Part shown: piece after piece, positions 33,841 to 42,372 of the stretch
Layout: each line of letters begins with the position of its first letter
Numbering within the stretch: the first letter of the stretch is position 1
Origin: Psychroserpens sp041224425
GTDB lineage: Bacteria > Bacteroidota > Bacteroidia > Flavobacteriales > Flavobacteriaceae
Assembly: GCF_041224425.1 (NCBI RefSeq)
Contig: NZ_JBGFGL010000075.1
Coordinates: forward strand, 248,001 to 312,000
DNA: 64,000 bases
Direction: 5' to 3'
Translations under genes and position numbers: made by a program
Notes under the pieces: model-generated
What the model saw: only the letters and a program-made list of their open reading frames with translations
What the model was told of the DNA's origin: nothing
Database searches by the model: none

Positions 33841-34806
33841 CTATTTATTTTTGATTTTATCCCCTTTTATTGGAGAATACTCCTTTTCAATCTTTCCATT
33901 GACATAAATTTCATCAAAGAAGCATTTTACACCTGTTGCGTGGTTCATGTTTTCAATATTTTGAATATGAAAATGTAGATGTGCTTCTGAAGAATTGCCT
34001 GAATTTCCGCACAGACCCAATAATTCACCTTGTTTTACTTGTTGACCTTGTTTCACTACAATTGAATGTTGTTTGAAATGGGCAAAAAACAAATATTCAT
34101 TGTTGTCGGTTTTAAGAATTACAGTATTACCTGGTACATAAATAGGGTTCAACTCTCCAGGTATATTATCTTTTATGCCATCAACGACTAATACAACCTC
34201 GGCATCACAAGGTGCGATTAGTTCTTTTCCAAAAGCATAATAATCTTCATTGGTTTTACCATCTGTTTTAAACGACTTACCTTCAGCATCAGTGATGACA
34301 ATATCAAAGGCATGTTTTTGGGCTTCATTTTCCACGTGATAATTCAATGCCTTGGTGTCTCCGCCCCAAACAACATCCCATTCTCCTTTAAAAGGAAGTA
34401 TAAGTGAAGTCGTGTTTCTATCGAGTTTTGGATGATTGCTTTCAACAAACGGTTTTACAAACAGACCATTAATTTCTGCTTTGGCATTTAGTGAAATATT
34501 TACCGATAAAACCGCTTTTTCAAATTGTGTTTTGTACGATGCATACGATCCCTTTTCATATTTGATAAACTCACGGTTCTTGATTTTACCAACTTGAAGC
34601 ATCAGTCCTTTGAGAAAATCGGTTGTTTGTTCCAGTGGTAAGGCACTTTTCATTTCCGATGAGAAAAGGTTAAAAACGTTTTGATAATCTTCTGCATTAT
34701 AATATTCCACAAATTCGTCAGATACTTTTTTGTACGTTTCTTTTTCAGATTGTGAACAAGCACCAATAGGAAGAATTAATAAGATTATTAGGATTAATTT
34801 TTTCAT
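33841..34806 (-). CDS. M23-family metallopeptidase lipoprotein with N-terminal DUF3887-like domain
   Basis: This 321-residue protein has a lipoprotein signal (MKKLILIILLILPIGAC). The N-terminal part (about 25-130) resembles DUF3887: a helix YNAEDYQNVFNLFSSEMKSA and strands that follow. The C-terminal part is an M23 (LytM) domain with AQKHAFDIVIT for the first Zn ligands, VVKQGQQVKQGELLGLCGNSG, and the HxH in AHLHFHIQN. M23 enzymes cut peptidoglycan crosslinks; many lipoprotein forms act as amidase or division factors. Confidence 0.85.
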   Translation of the reverse strand: MKKLILIILLILPIGACSQSEKETYKKVSDEFVEYYNAEDYQNVFNLFSSEMKSALPLEQTTDFLKGLMLQVGKIKNREFIKYEKGSYASYKTQFEKAVLSVNISLNAKAEINGLFVKPFVESNHPKLDRNTTSLILPFKGEWDVVWGGDTKALNYHVENEAQKHAFDIVITDAEGKSFKTDGKTNEDYYAFGKELIAPCDAEVVLVVDGIKDNIPGELNPIYVPGNTVILKTDNNEYLFFAHFKQHSIVVKQGQQVKQGELLGLCGNSGNSSEAHLHFHIQNIENMNHATGVKCFFDEIYVNGKIEKEYSPIKGDKIKNK

Positions 34807-34866
34807 TAATAATAAGTATTTATTTATTAAGATTTAAATCTATTATAAAGATAAGTTTTTAGTTGT

Positions 34867-36414
34867 CTATTCTATAACTAGGTCTATTAATTGAGTTTTA
34901 GCACCATCTCCAGGACGATTTGCATAACCGTTGACTAAGGTTCCTTCGGGATTGTAAATTAAGTAATGTGGAATGGTTTTGATACCAAGATCTTCAATTA
35001 CTTTAGAAGTATTTCCATTTTCTACGAAATAATTTTGGCTTTCAGAAAGTCCTTCCGAAGTAAGTACTTTCGACCAATTTTCTCGTTTGTCATTTAAACC
35101 AATATAAATGAATTCAATATTCTTGTCCTTGAGTTCGTTTTTTAGTTGCCTTGAAGCAGGCATCGCTTCTAAGCAAGGCTTACACCAACTTGCCCAAAAG
35201 TCGATGTAAAGCCATTTTCCTTTGTTTTGTTTTAAAACTTGAGTGTAGGTTAGTGTATCTTTTTCAAGAGTAGTTAAAATCAATTGTTCTGATTTATTGA
35301 AGTCTAAGTTATAGGTGTCAATCAATCGATCTATTTGCTCTGTATTTGTGCTATGCTTTTGTAGTTTTTCAAGATATTTCTCTTTGTCGGCTACTTTAAA
35401 ATCCCTTCCGATGCCATGGTACGCATCATGTAATAAAAAGTTTTTTGCAGTCTGATTGAATCTTTTGTCTTTTAAAATCGAATCGAAACGAATTCTGGAA
35501 TCAATATAATATCCTCCTGAATTTCCGTTGTTTTCTTTTATGAAAGGTATCTCATATTGAGAGATATCGATTAAATAATCCCTAAAGAATGAAAAGGTCA
35601 TTAATGAATCTGTTTGTGAAAGATCAAATCCGTGAACTATATCGATTGTTTCGTCTCCTTTCAAGGATTGATTTAATTCCAGCCATTTTTTCACACCTTT
35701 ATTTTTTTTGTGTTTTTCCATTAACATGTTCAAGGCTTCTTTCCTATAATCATAATTCAGTTTTGATATTTGTCCATTTTGAAGTAAGGAATCCAAAAGA
35801 GTTATCTCTCTATGGAAATCGTTTTGGGCTTCCATGTAGTATTCAATCGATTTTTGCTCATGTTCATCAATTCGATCATTAAGAAATAGGTTTCCAAAAA
35901 CTAAGTAATGGCTGGTGTACTTGTTGTCAAATAAGGTTTTTAGTCTATAGCTGTTGTAGTTTAGCTCCTCATCATTAACGGTTCTGTTTACAACTGTTGC
36001 TTTGGGAATACTGTGCTCATAATTAAAGATTACAGTATCTCCATTTTTAACCAAAAAAGTTTCTTTTATTGAGGTGTAAAAATTGTTGGTTGAGAGTTCT
36101 AAAAAATCAGAATAGCATTCAATTGTAATTGTATCTCTGGTTTGGGGCTTTGGTATCCAATTTTGAATGCTATTCATTTTATCTAGATAAGAAAAGCCAT
36201 TGTTACTGTAGAATGTTCTCGGACCAGTACTGTCGATTAATTTTTTTCCAATACTATCCTGTTTGATAAAGTGTAAATACTTTTTTGGAGCGTTAATGGA
36301 GATAAGAACAATTCTGTTCGGTTTTGGTTCTTCAATAACGGAAACCTTTTTGTCATCTTTACAACTAAAGACTAAAAATGTAAGACATAAAATAATTCCT
36401 AGCTTAAGATTCAT
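34867..36414 (-). CDS. TlpA-type thioredoxin-fold lipoprotein
   Basis: This 515-residue protein has a lipoprotein signal (FLVFSC, about residue 17). A large N-terminal helical region without close motif precedes the TlpA domain (about 370-515) with the active site WASWCKPCLE and the cis-proline in KTIPHYLIYN. It should reduce or reshuffle disulfides in the periplasm. It looks like a full-length paralogue of the partial gene at the right edge of the window (63007-64000), which shares the same C-terminal layout. Confidence 0.85.
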   Translation of the reverse strand: MNLKLGIILCLTFLVFSCKDDKKVSVIEEPKPNRIVLISINAPKKYLHFIKQDSIGKKLIDSTGPRTFYSNNGFSYLDKMNSIQNWIPKPQTRDTITIECYSDFLELSTNNFYTSIKETFLVKNGDTVIFNYEHSIPKATVVNRTVNDEELNYNSYRLKTLFDNKYTSHYLVFGNLFLNDRIDEHEQKSIEYYMEAQNDFHREITLLDSLLQNGQISKLNYDYRKEALNMLMEKHKKNKGVKKWLELNQSLKGDETIDIVHGFDLSQTDSLMTFSFFRDYLIDISQYEIPFIKENNGNSGGYYIDSRIRFDSILKDKRFNQTAKNFLLHDAYHGIGRDFKVADKEKYLEKLQKHSTNTEQIDRLIDTYNLDFNKSEQLILTTLEKDTLTYTQVLKQNKGKWLYIDFWASWCKPCLEAMPASRQLKNELKDKNIEFIYIGLNDKRENWSKVLTSEGLSESQNYFVENGNTSKVIEDLGIKTIPHYLIYNPEGTLVNGYANRPGDGAKTQLIDLVIE

Positions 36415-36446
36415 GCTGTTTCTTCATATAGTTTTTAGAAAACACT

Positions 36447-36478
36447 AAAAAAGGAAAATTTAGTTCTTTGGTTTTCCT
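36447..36478 (-). terminator. Intrinsic terminator of the ars operon
   Basis: AGGAAAA (36452-36458) pairs with TTTTCCT (36472-36478), with a six-T run on the - strand just beyond. It lies about 70 bp past the ACR3 stop and before the TlpA-type gene. Confidence 0.7.
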
Positions 36479-36545
36479 AAAGATTAGTAGAATTAAAGGT
36501 AACCATTATAAATGAAGAAATTCCTGAATCTATTCTAAAAGAGAC

Positions 36546-37580
36546 TTATCTGAAATATTTTTTTCGCAACCAAAAAGAAACCCGAACCAATAAGATCAGT
36601 GCTGGAACTTCAACCAAAGGACCAATGACTCCCGCAAATGCTTGACCAGAATTTAATCCGAAGACTGCAATCGCCACAGCTATGGCTAACTCAAAATTGT
36701 TTCCTGCAGCTGTAAATGCTACTGAGGTTGTTTTATCATAAGTGCCACCAGCAGCTTTAGTAATAAAAAAGCCAATGATAAACATCAGTGCAAAGTAAAT
36801 CAGTAACGGAATGGCAATGATGACTACATCCATAGGAATGTCAACAATCAATTCTCCTTTAAGCGAAAACATAATCACAATTGTAAATAACAGAGCGATC
36901 AAAGTGATAGGAGATATTTTAGGAATAAAGGTTTTGGTGTACCAATCTTCACCTTTCAGTCGAACCAGAATCAATCGACTTAAAAAGCCCATTATGAATG
37001 GGATGCCTAAATAAATGGCAACGCTTTCAGCGATGGTTCCAATGGAAATATCGACAATAGCACTTTCAAATCCAAAATAGGGAGGAAGTACTGTAATAAA
37101 AATCCATGCATAAAAACTATAGGCAAAGACTTGAAAAATACTGTTTAAGGCAACCAAACCAGCACCATATTCACTACTGCCTTCCGCGAGGTCATTCCAA
37201 ACCAATACCATAGCGATACATCGTGCAAGTCCGATTAAAATTAAACCAACCATGTACTCAGGATAATCTCTTAAAAACGTAATTGCCAAAATGAACATCA
37301 GAACAGGTCCGATAATCCAATTAAGCAGTAATGAAATCGATAAAATTTTTGTGTTTCTGAACACTTTTGGCAAGAGTGCATAGTTCACTTTAGCCAAAGG
37401 AGGATACATCATCAAGATCAAACCAATAGCTATTGGAATGTTTGTGGTACCACTGTTGAAAGCATTAATGATATCAGGAAAGTTTGGAAAAAAATATCCA
37501 ATTCCGACACCCAATGCCATGGCAACAAAAATCCATAATGTTAGATTCTTGTCTAGAAAACTCAGTTTTTTGGTTCCCAT
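36546..37580 (-). CDS. acr3: Arsenite efflux transporter, ACR3 family
   Basis: This 344-residue protein has ten hydrophobic helices in the BASS/ACR3 pattern. GLARCIAMVLVWN carries the conserved cysteine required for arsenite transport in studied ACR3 proteins. GVGIGYFFPNFP starts the first helices. It exports arsenite driven by the proton gradient. It begins 3 bp after the arsenate reductase-like gene and ends the operon, followed by a terminator. Confidence 0.95.
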   Translation of the reverse strand: MGTKKLSFLDKNLTLWIFVAMALGVGIGYFFPNFPDIINAFNSGTTNIPIAIGLILMMYPPLAKVNYALLPKVFRNTKILSISLLLNWIIGPVLMFILAITFLRDYPEYMVGLILIGLARCIAMVLVWNDLAEGSSEYGAGLVALNSIFQVFAYSFYAWIFITVLPPYFGFESAIVDISIGTIAESVAIYLGIPFIMGFLSRLILVRLKGEDWYTKTFIPKISPITLIALLFTIVIMFSLKGELIVDIPMDVVIIAIPLLIYFALMFIIGFFITKAAGGTYDKTTSVAFTAAGNNFELAIAVAIAVFGLNSGQAFAGVIGPLVEVPALILLVRVSFWLRKKYFR

Positions 37581-37583
37581 ATC

Positions 37584-38216
37584 TTACGGTTTTAGTTGTG
37601 AAAACGCATAGTGTAATTCGGTAGCGATTTGAAGACTACGTTCCATATATTTTTCCTTTTGCTGAGGTGTATTGTCAAATGCTTTTGGATCTTCAAAAGT
37701 TATAGGTACACGCTTTTCAGCACCTGTAACAAACGGACAGGCTTCATTGGCCGAATCACAGGTCATGATAGCAATAAAGTCTGATTTCGGATTAAAATCA
37801 TGGTCCAATGTTTTTGAAAATCCTATGATTGGATGCTCATTTTCAGCGTATTTGATGCTGTAGACTGGATTTGAGGTATCAGATAATTTCTGTACTTGAA
37901 ATCCTGAATCCGTTAAAGTTTCAGCAACCATAGGAAACAATGCTGTAGCTTCCGTTCCAGCAGAATAACAATACACATTTTTTAATTCAAAATAATGTGC
38001 TATGGTTTGTGCCCAAATTTGTGATAAATGACTTCTGCGTGAGTTGTGGGTGCAAATAAAGTTGATACGAATTGTTTGATCGTTTGAGAGTTTTAATTGC
38101 ATAAACTCAATTAAAGGCTGTAGAATAGCTTTCCTATCTTCTGAAATTGATTGGACATTTAGCGAGTTTGTCAAGTTTTCTATTTCAGGAAACAAAGTTG
38201 ATTTTGTTGGTGTCAT
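37584..38216 (-). CDS. Arsenate reductase, protein-tyrosine-phosphatase type
   Basis: This 210-residue cytoplasmic enzyme has the low-molecular-weight phosphatase P-loop FICTHNSRRSHLSQ (CX5R). A late segment MTCDSANEACPFV provides the further cysteines that would relay the disulfide in thioredoxin-coupled ArsC. It reduces arsenate to arsenite for export by the ACR3 gene 3 bp downstream. A long N-terminal helical segment (about 1-40) is characteristic of Bacteroidota forms. Confidence 0.9.
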   Translation of the reverse strand: MTPTKSTLFPEIENLTNSLNVQSISEDRKAILQPLIEFMQLKLSNDQTIRINFICTHNSRRSHLSQIWAQTIAHYFELKNVYCYSAGTEATALFPMVAETLTDSGFQVQKLSDTSNPVYSIKYAENEHPIIGFSKTLDHDFNPKSDFIAIMTCDSANEACPFVTGAEKRVPITFEDPKAFDNTPQQKEKYMERSLQIATELHYAFSQLKP

Positions 38217-38225
38217 ATCAAATGA

Positions 38226-38693
38226 TTAGCAGCAATTACCATCTGGTGAACAACATGGTTCATTACTAAGTTCGGATAGTTTTACCTTTTGTTTTTCCAT
38301 TGGAACTCCACATTTGTCTTTAGCCAAACAGTCAGTTTTTTTTGACGTCAGCAAGAAATTCGTTCCATCAAACTCAAGTCCGAATTTACCAATGGTATCT
38401 GTTTGGTATTCCACTTCAATTTCAGAATCCTCAATTTTTAAGACTTCTTCGGAAAGCTCGATGATGTTCAATAATTTCTTCGGATGTAATCTATGGTCGT
38501 AATCATTGGCATTCCATAGTTGAAAGTTGACGACGTTTTCAGTTCTTACTGTTCCACCACAATCAATGAAGTGTTTTGAGATTTTACCGACTTCAGTGAC
38601 GTGGAAATGACTTGGAACTAGGTCTCCATTTGGTAATTGAAAGCCTATGGTTTCCAATTCTTCTAATGCTGATTTTACTTCTGATAATTTCAT
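38226..38693 (-). CDS. DUF6428 protein of the arsenic operon
   Basis: This 155-residue protein starts with an acidic helix (KLSEVKSALEELETIGF) and GDLVPSHFHVTEVGKISKHF, a DUF6428 pattern found next to ars genes. The C-terminus is cysteine-rich (KDKCGVP, then EPCCSPDGNCC), so it could bind arsenite or another soft metal. It lies 9 bp upstream of the arsenate reductase. A 31-bp box shared with the arsR promoter sits just upstream of its ATG, so it probably has its own ArsR-controlled promoter. Confidence 0.8.
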   Translation of the reverse strand: MKLSEVKSALEELETIGFQLPNGDLVPSHFHVTEVGKISKHFIDCGGTVRTENVVNFQLWNANDYDHRLHPKKLLNIIELSEEVLKIEDSEIEVEYQTDTIGKFGLEFDGTNFLLTSKKTDCLAKDKCGVPMEKQKVKLSELSNEPCCSPDGNCC

Positions 38694-38704
38694 TGTATTT
38701 TATA

Positions 38705-38735
38705 TATTTGTTTATTGCGATTTTACGATTAATAG
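38705..38735 (-). promoter_or_regulatory. ArsR operator-like box upstream of the DUF6428 gene
   Basis: This 31-bp stretch matches the box at 39084-39114 in 28 of 31 positions. It sits 12 bp upstream of the DUF6428 ATG. The core TTATTGCGATTTTACGAT is a degenerate form of the palindromic core seen upstream of arsR. Confidence 0.6.
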
Positions 38736-38747
38736 ATTTAAATTTTT

Positions 38748-39077
38748 TTAGCAGCAACTTTTTTGAGATATATCTTGATCAAGAAACTCTAACATAACAG
38801 CTTTCATAGTGGACCAATTTTCTTTGTCGATACAATAACAAACGCTCGTACCTTCAACATTTCCTTTAATTAATCCTAAGTTTTTCAATTCTTTAAGGTG
38901 TTGTGAAATAGTAGGTTGTGCCAGACCAATTTCATCTACCAAGTCACCACAAACACAGGTATTGATCTTGAAAAGGTGTTGTAAAATTGCCACTCTTGCA
39001 GGATGTCCAAAAACCTTTGCAAAACGAGCAATTTCATTTTGATGGTCGGTAAATATTTCAGTTTTAGCTAAGCCCAT
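38748..39077 (-). CDS. arsR: ArsR/SmtB-family arsenite-responsive repressor
   Basis: This 109-residue winged-helix protein has the alpha3-type metal site in INTCVCGDLVDEI and the recognition helix AQPTISQHLKELKNLGL. Arsenite binding at CVC releases it from its operator. It ends in KSCC. It lies 54 bp upstream of the DUF6428 gene. A palindromic box (ATATTGCAATAT within 39084-39114) just upstream of its ATG is the likely site of autoregulation. Confidence 0.92.
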   Translation of the reverse strand: MGLAKTEIFTDHQNEIARFAKVFGHPARVAILQHLFKINTCVCGDLVDEIGLAQPTISQHLKELKNLGLIKGNVEGTSVCYCIDKENWSTMKAVMLEFLDQDISQKSCC

Positions 39078-39083
39078 GTGTTT

Positions 39084-39114
39084 TATTTGTATATTGCAAT
39101 ATTACGATTAATAG
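39084..39114 (-). promoter_or_regulatory. ArsR operator-like box upstream of arsR
   Basis: It holds the 12-bp perfect palindrome ATATTGCAATAT (39091-39102) followed by TACGATTAATAG. The whole 31 bp recur, with three substitutions, upstream of the DUF6428 gene in the same orientation. It ends 7 bp before the arsR ATG. Confidence 0.65.
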
Positions 39115-39134
39115 TTTTAATGTGCAAGTTAATT

Positions 39135-39977
39135 TTATTGTCCGATGGATTTTTCCATTAAGATTCGCCAAACATTCATGTGTAACCACTCATCATAAAA
39201 GAGAAAGTGTTTGTATTGAGGAAGCTTGACCTTATTTGGAATTTCAAAGAATGGTATGCCATCTTGTAGAGCTTTTTCAGTTGCTCGATACAGATCTTCA
39301 AAATATTGGATTTGAAGCTCTATATCTTTTCTGCTTCCTATAGGTCTTACATGCGCCATATATAAGTCATTAAACTCCAACTTTTCAATTTCATATAAAT
39401 CTTCAAGCCATTGTTTAGGTTTAGCATCTGGCAAATAGGTGTATAGTACACGATCTGGTACAACCAAGTCAACTGTAAACACAGCGTTGTATTCTGGAAA
39501 CCTAAAGATAGTCATACCGCTACCATGGTTTCTTCCATAATAGAACAATTCAACTTGTTTGTTTCCCAAAGTGATTGAGTTTTGATTGCCTTTCCAAATG
39601 GAATCTGGTGTGATGATTTTTTTGTTTTCAGCTAAATTTTTAAAAGCTTCTCCATGCATTATGAATTCTGCACCTTGATCTTTATATGTTTGTCCGCCAC
39701 CATTATGGTCCCAATGGTTATGACTGTAAATGACATATTTTACTGGTAGATTGGTCTTTTCTTTAATGAGTTGCATTGTTTTTTTAGCAATGGCATCGTT
39801 AATGGGATCAATCACAATAACACCATCAGGAGTAATATAATAGAGTGAAAACACGCGATCACCTACAAGATATATATGGTCATTGGCTTTGTACTCCTTG
39901 ATAGTGGTTTGCGCAATGCATACATTACTGAACAGTAATGCTATAATTAATAAAAGGGTATTCTGTAATTTGATCAT
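39135..39977 (-). CDS. Secreted metallo-beta-lactamase-fold hydrolase
   Basis: This 280-residue protein has a signal peptide (cut near CIAQ, residue 23). The metal motif YSHNHWDHNGGG (HxHxDH-like) and the later GRNHGSGMTIF give a di-zinc hydrolase site. The C-terminal part has YMAHVRPIGSRKD. Likely substrates are unknown; relatives include lactonases and phosphotriesterases. It overlaps the DUF985 cupin gene by 4 bases (ATGA), so the two are coupled. Confidence 0.85.
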   Translation of the reverse strand: MIKLQNTLLLIIALLFSNVCIAQTTIKEYKANDHIYLVGDRVFSLYYITPDGVIVIDPINDAIAKKTMQLIKEKTNLPVKYVIYSHNHWDHNGGGQTYKDQGAEFIMHGEAFKNLAENKKIITPDSIWKGNQNSITLGNKQVELFYYGRNHGSGMTIFRFPEYNAVFTVDLVVPDRVLYTYLPDAKPKQWLEDLYEIEKLEFNDLYMAHVRPIGSRKDIELQIQYFEDLYRATEKALQDGIPFFEIPNKVKLPQYKHFLFYDEWLHMNVWRILMEKSIGQ

Positions 39978-40480
39978 TCGTGAGTTAATTTTGATATGAT
40001 TTCTTGATGTTCAGGAAACTCTTTGAGCAGGTCTTGACGCTTGGCAAGTTGAAAATCGTCAAAATCAAAACCAGGCGACACCGTACATCCTATTAAGGCA
40101 TAAGAATCCTTAGGTTCGATTTCTGCGGCAAACCAACTTCCTGCCTTAACAACAAACTGTGGGACTTGCTTATTTAAAATATCCGAACCAATCATTTGTT
40201 TTAGATAGGTGCCATCTTCTGATATCAGGTGTAAGCTAATTGGCGATCCATCATAAAAATGCCAAATCTCATCTTGATTGATTTTGTGAAATGCTGAAAA
40301 ATTTTCTGAGGTCAGTAGAAAATAGATACAGGTGGAGTAGTTTCTTGTTCCGCTATAATTTTCAGATAAGTGTTCCTTTGGAATACGTTCACGGCATCTA
40401 TAGGTTTCCTTGAAAAATCCGCCCTCAGGATGTGGTTTCAGATCTAGTTCAGTAATAAGTTTTTTTAAGTGATGGTTCAT
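39974..40480 (-). CDS. DUF985 cupin protein
   Basis: This 168-residue protein is the DUF985/YML079w-like cupin: LKPHPEGGFFKETYR, STCIYFLLTSENFSAFHKIN, QDEIWHFYDGSPISLHL and VVKAGSWFAAEIEP, then GCTVSPGFDFDDFQL. It probably forms a dimeric barrel; its ligand is unknown. Its stop overlaps the start of the MBL hydrolase. It starts 5 bp after the TauE/SafE stop. Confidence 0.88.
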   Translation of the reverse strand: MNHHLKKLITELDLKPHPEGGFFKETYRCRERIPKEHLSENYSGTRNYSTCIYFLLTSENFSAFHKINQDEIWHFYDGSPISLHLISEDGTYLKQMIGSDILNKQVPQFVVKAGSWFAAEIEPKDSYALIGCTVSPGFDFDDFQLAKRQDLLKEFPEHQEIISKLTHE

Positions 40481-40485
40481 GTTTT

Positions 40486-41232
40486 TTATTCAGCTTGGGT
40501 AAAATAAATCTTTAATAAAGTAGCGATACCTATCAAAAGGATAAAAATCAAAGATAATTTTCGAAATTTAGATTGCGGAATGTAAGCTAAGATCTTTTTG
40601 CCAATGTATGAACCTATTAATCCAATGACCAATAAAAAAGGTACATATTTTAAATCGTGCTTATGAATGTACCCATTGTTGTAATACACAAAGGTTCTTG
40701 AAAAGTCAATCATAAAATCAATAAAGGCAGAGGTGGCAATAAACACACTTTTTTCTAAGTTGAAAGCTGCCATGGTTAAGCCACGAATGGCGCCTCCAGT
40801 GCCAAGTAAGCCTGCTGAAAATCCGGAAAGGGTTCCACCAATAATGGCGTTTTTATTTTTAGCATGTACAACTACTTTGCTTTTAATTAAAAAAAACAAA
40901 CTCAAGGCTACGAGAAACAATCCCAAAAAGATTTCTAAAAAGTAAGTGTTGAGGTATTTGGATATGATACCACCTATTATAACAAAAATCACAGAAGGAA
41001 CGCCAATATAGAGGAGGAGTCTTTTGTTCAAGCCTTTTTTGAACAGGAAAATTTTACTCAAATTACTCGACAAATGAAAAATGGCGGTCAGGCCAAGGAC
41101 GGAATAGAAATCAAAGTAAAAGTTACCAATAGGGACAAAGAATACCGAAGAACCAAAGCCACCAATCGTACCAATTATTTCAGCTACCAAGGCTAAAAAT
41201 AAAAACACAAAGTTGATATCAATATTTCTCAT
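40486..41232 (-). CDS. TauE/SafE-family anion exporter
   Basis: This 248-residue protein has eight hydrophobic helices. The TauE repeats show as AEIIGTIGGFGSSVFFVPIGNF and LSGFSAGLLGTGGAIRGL, the conserved glycine-rich loops of the family. Family members move sulfite or sulfonates across the inner membrane; its own substrate is unknown. It lies 5 bp upstream of the DUF985 gene and 110 bp downstream of the MscS gene. Confidence 0.88.
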   Translation of the reverse strand: MRNIDINFVFLFLALVAEIIGTIGGFGSSVFFVPIGNFYFDFYSVLGLTAIFHLSSNLSKIFLFKKGLNKRLLLYIGVPSVIFVIIGGIISKYLNTYFLEIFLGLFLVALSLFFLIKSKVVVHAKNKNAIIGGTLSGFSAGLLGTGGAIRGLTMAAFNLEKSVFIATSAFIDFMIDFSRTFVYYNNGYIHKHDLKYVPFLLVIGLIGSYIGKKILAYIPQSKFRKLSLIFILLIGIATLLKIYFTQAE

Positions 41233-41342
41233 CTAGACAGGCTACAGTAGGAGAATAGGTGTACATTCACAAATTACATAAATAAAATGAATTAGCAATT
41301 TGAAAACTGCACCAAACATAACTTTTAGTAGCTACTGTTTTG

Positions 41343-42260
41343 TTAGTCTCCTTTATCTATATTGATATTAGGAATTTTGATGATTTCTACGGTTGTAGAG
41401 GCCAATTGTACTTTGCCTTCAGTCTTCATGATGTCATTTCCGATGCGTTCATTCAACAGGTGTTTTGTAGATCGTCTCTTTTTGTAATCAACTATATAAC
41501 GCAAATTGAATTGCACCCAATTGTCGGTCATTGTAATGGCTAAGGTTGGTTCCACCTGAGCGTTTTCTATGTAATATTTATTGACCACTTGATTCCATTC
41601 TGAAATGGATTGGTTTACATATTCTGAAAGGATTTCAGAAGCGGTTTTCACCACAATGGATTTAGCCAATTCAAGATCGGAACCATATCGAATAGGGATG
41701 TTGAACTCGTCCCAAACAAATGGAAAATCCCTTGAATAATTGTAAACAGGACCTTTAAATACAAAGGCATTACTCAATTTAACAATTCTGCCACTGTAAT
41801 TATCGCTCGATACCCATTCACCAATTTCCATCATGGTCGTGTAAATACTATCGATATCAATCACATCGCCTTTAATATTATTGATTTCAATTCGGTCGCC
41901 TGGTTTATATACGCCAACAAAAAAGATGTAGAAGGAACCTGCCACACTTAAAATCAATTCTTGCAAGGTAATCGTGATTCCAGCTGTGAGCAGTCCTATG
42001 GCCAAAGCAAAGTCTTTGATGCTTCCTGTAAAAAAAGAAATGGTAACAATGACGAGTAAAAAGTAACCGAAAATTTCAACTGCTTTTTGCGATTTGTATC
42101 GAATGCTATTATCAGGAAGTTTACGTCTAAGGTATCGTCGTAAAAAAGCGATGGTAAGTAAAATAAGAACAGCCCAAATAATGTATTTAAAAATATTTGA
42201 GGTTACTGGATATTTGTTAATCCACTGGTTTATTTGTTCAAATAGTTCCATAGGTTTCAA
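41343..42260 (-). CDS. MscS-family mechanosensitive channel
   Basis: This 305-residue protein has three helices (about 22-40, 62-80 and 85-105) and the beta domain YKPGDRIEINNIKGDVIDID with the conserved pore helix rich in Ala/Gly (FALAIGLLTAGITITLQELI). The C-terminal cytoplasmic part is longer than in the first MscS in this window (2783-3613) and is less conserved. It would act in the inner membrane. Upstream is a repeat shared with 53388-53432. Confidence 0.85.
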   Translation of the reverse strand: MKPMELFEQINQWINKYPVTSNIFKYIIWAVLILLTIAFLRRYLRRKLPDNSIRYKSQKAVEIFGYFLLVIVTISFFTGSIKDFALAIGLLTAGITITLQELILSVAGSFYIFFVGVYKPGDRIEINNIKGDVIDIDSIYTTMMEIGEWVSSDNYSGRIVKLSNAFVFKGPVYNYSRDFPFVWDEFNIPIRYGSDLELAKSIVVKTASEILSEYVNQSISEWNQVVNKYYIENAQVEPTLAITMTDNWVQFNLRYIVDYKKRRSTKHLLNERIGNDIMKTEGKVQLASTTVEIIKIPNINIDKGD

Positions 42261-42321
42261 TAACTACTATGATATTACTTATTTTTTCTGAAAAACGTTA
42301 TCATAACTTACGGTTACTAGA

Positions 42322-42365
42322 GTAAACAAGTTAATTAATTCCAGCGAATTTTCAATAAGGAAAAT
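42322..42365. repeat. Intergenic repeat, copy 1
   Basis: It matches 53388-53432 in about 31 of the first 38 positions in the same orientation (GTAAACAAGTTAATTAATTC here). It lies between the ABC ATPase gene and the second MscS gene. From memory this AATTCGCTGGAATTAATTAA type recurs in flavobacterial intergenic DNA. Confidence 0.6.
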
Positions 42366-42372
42366 GATGTGG

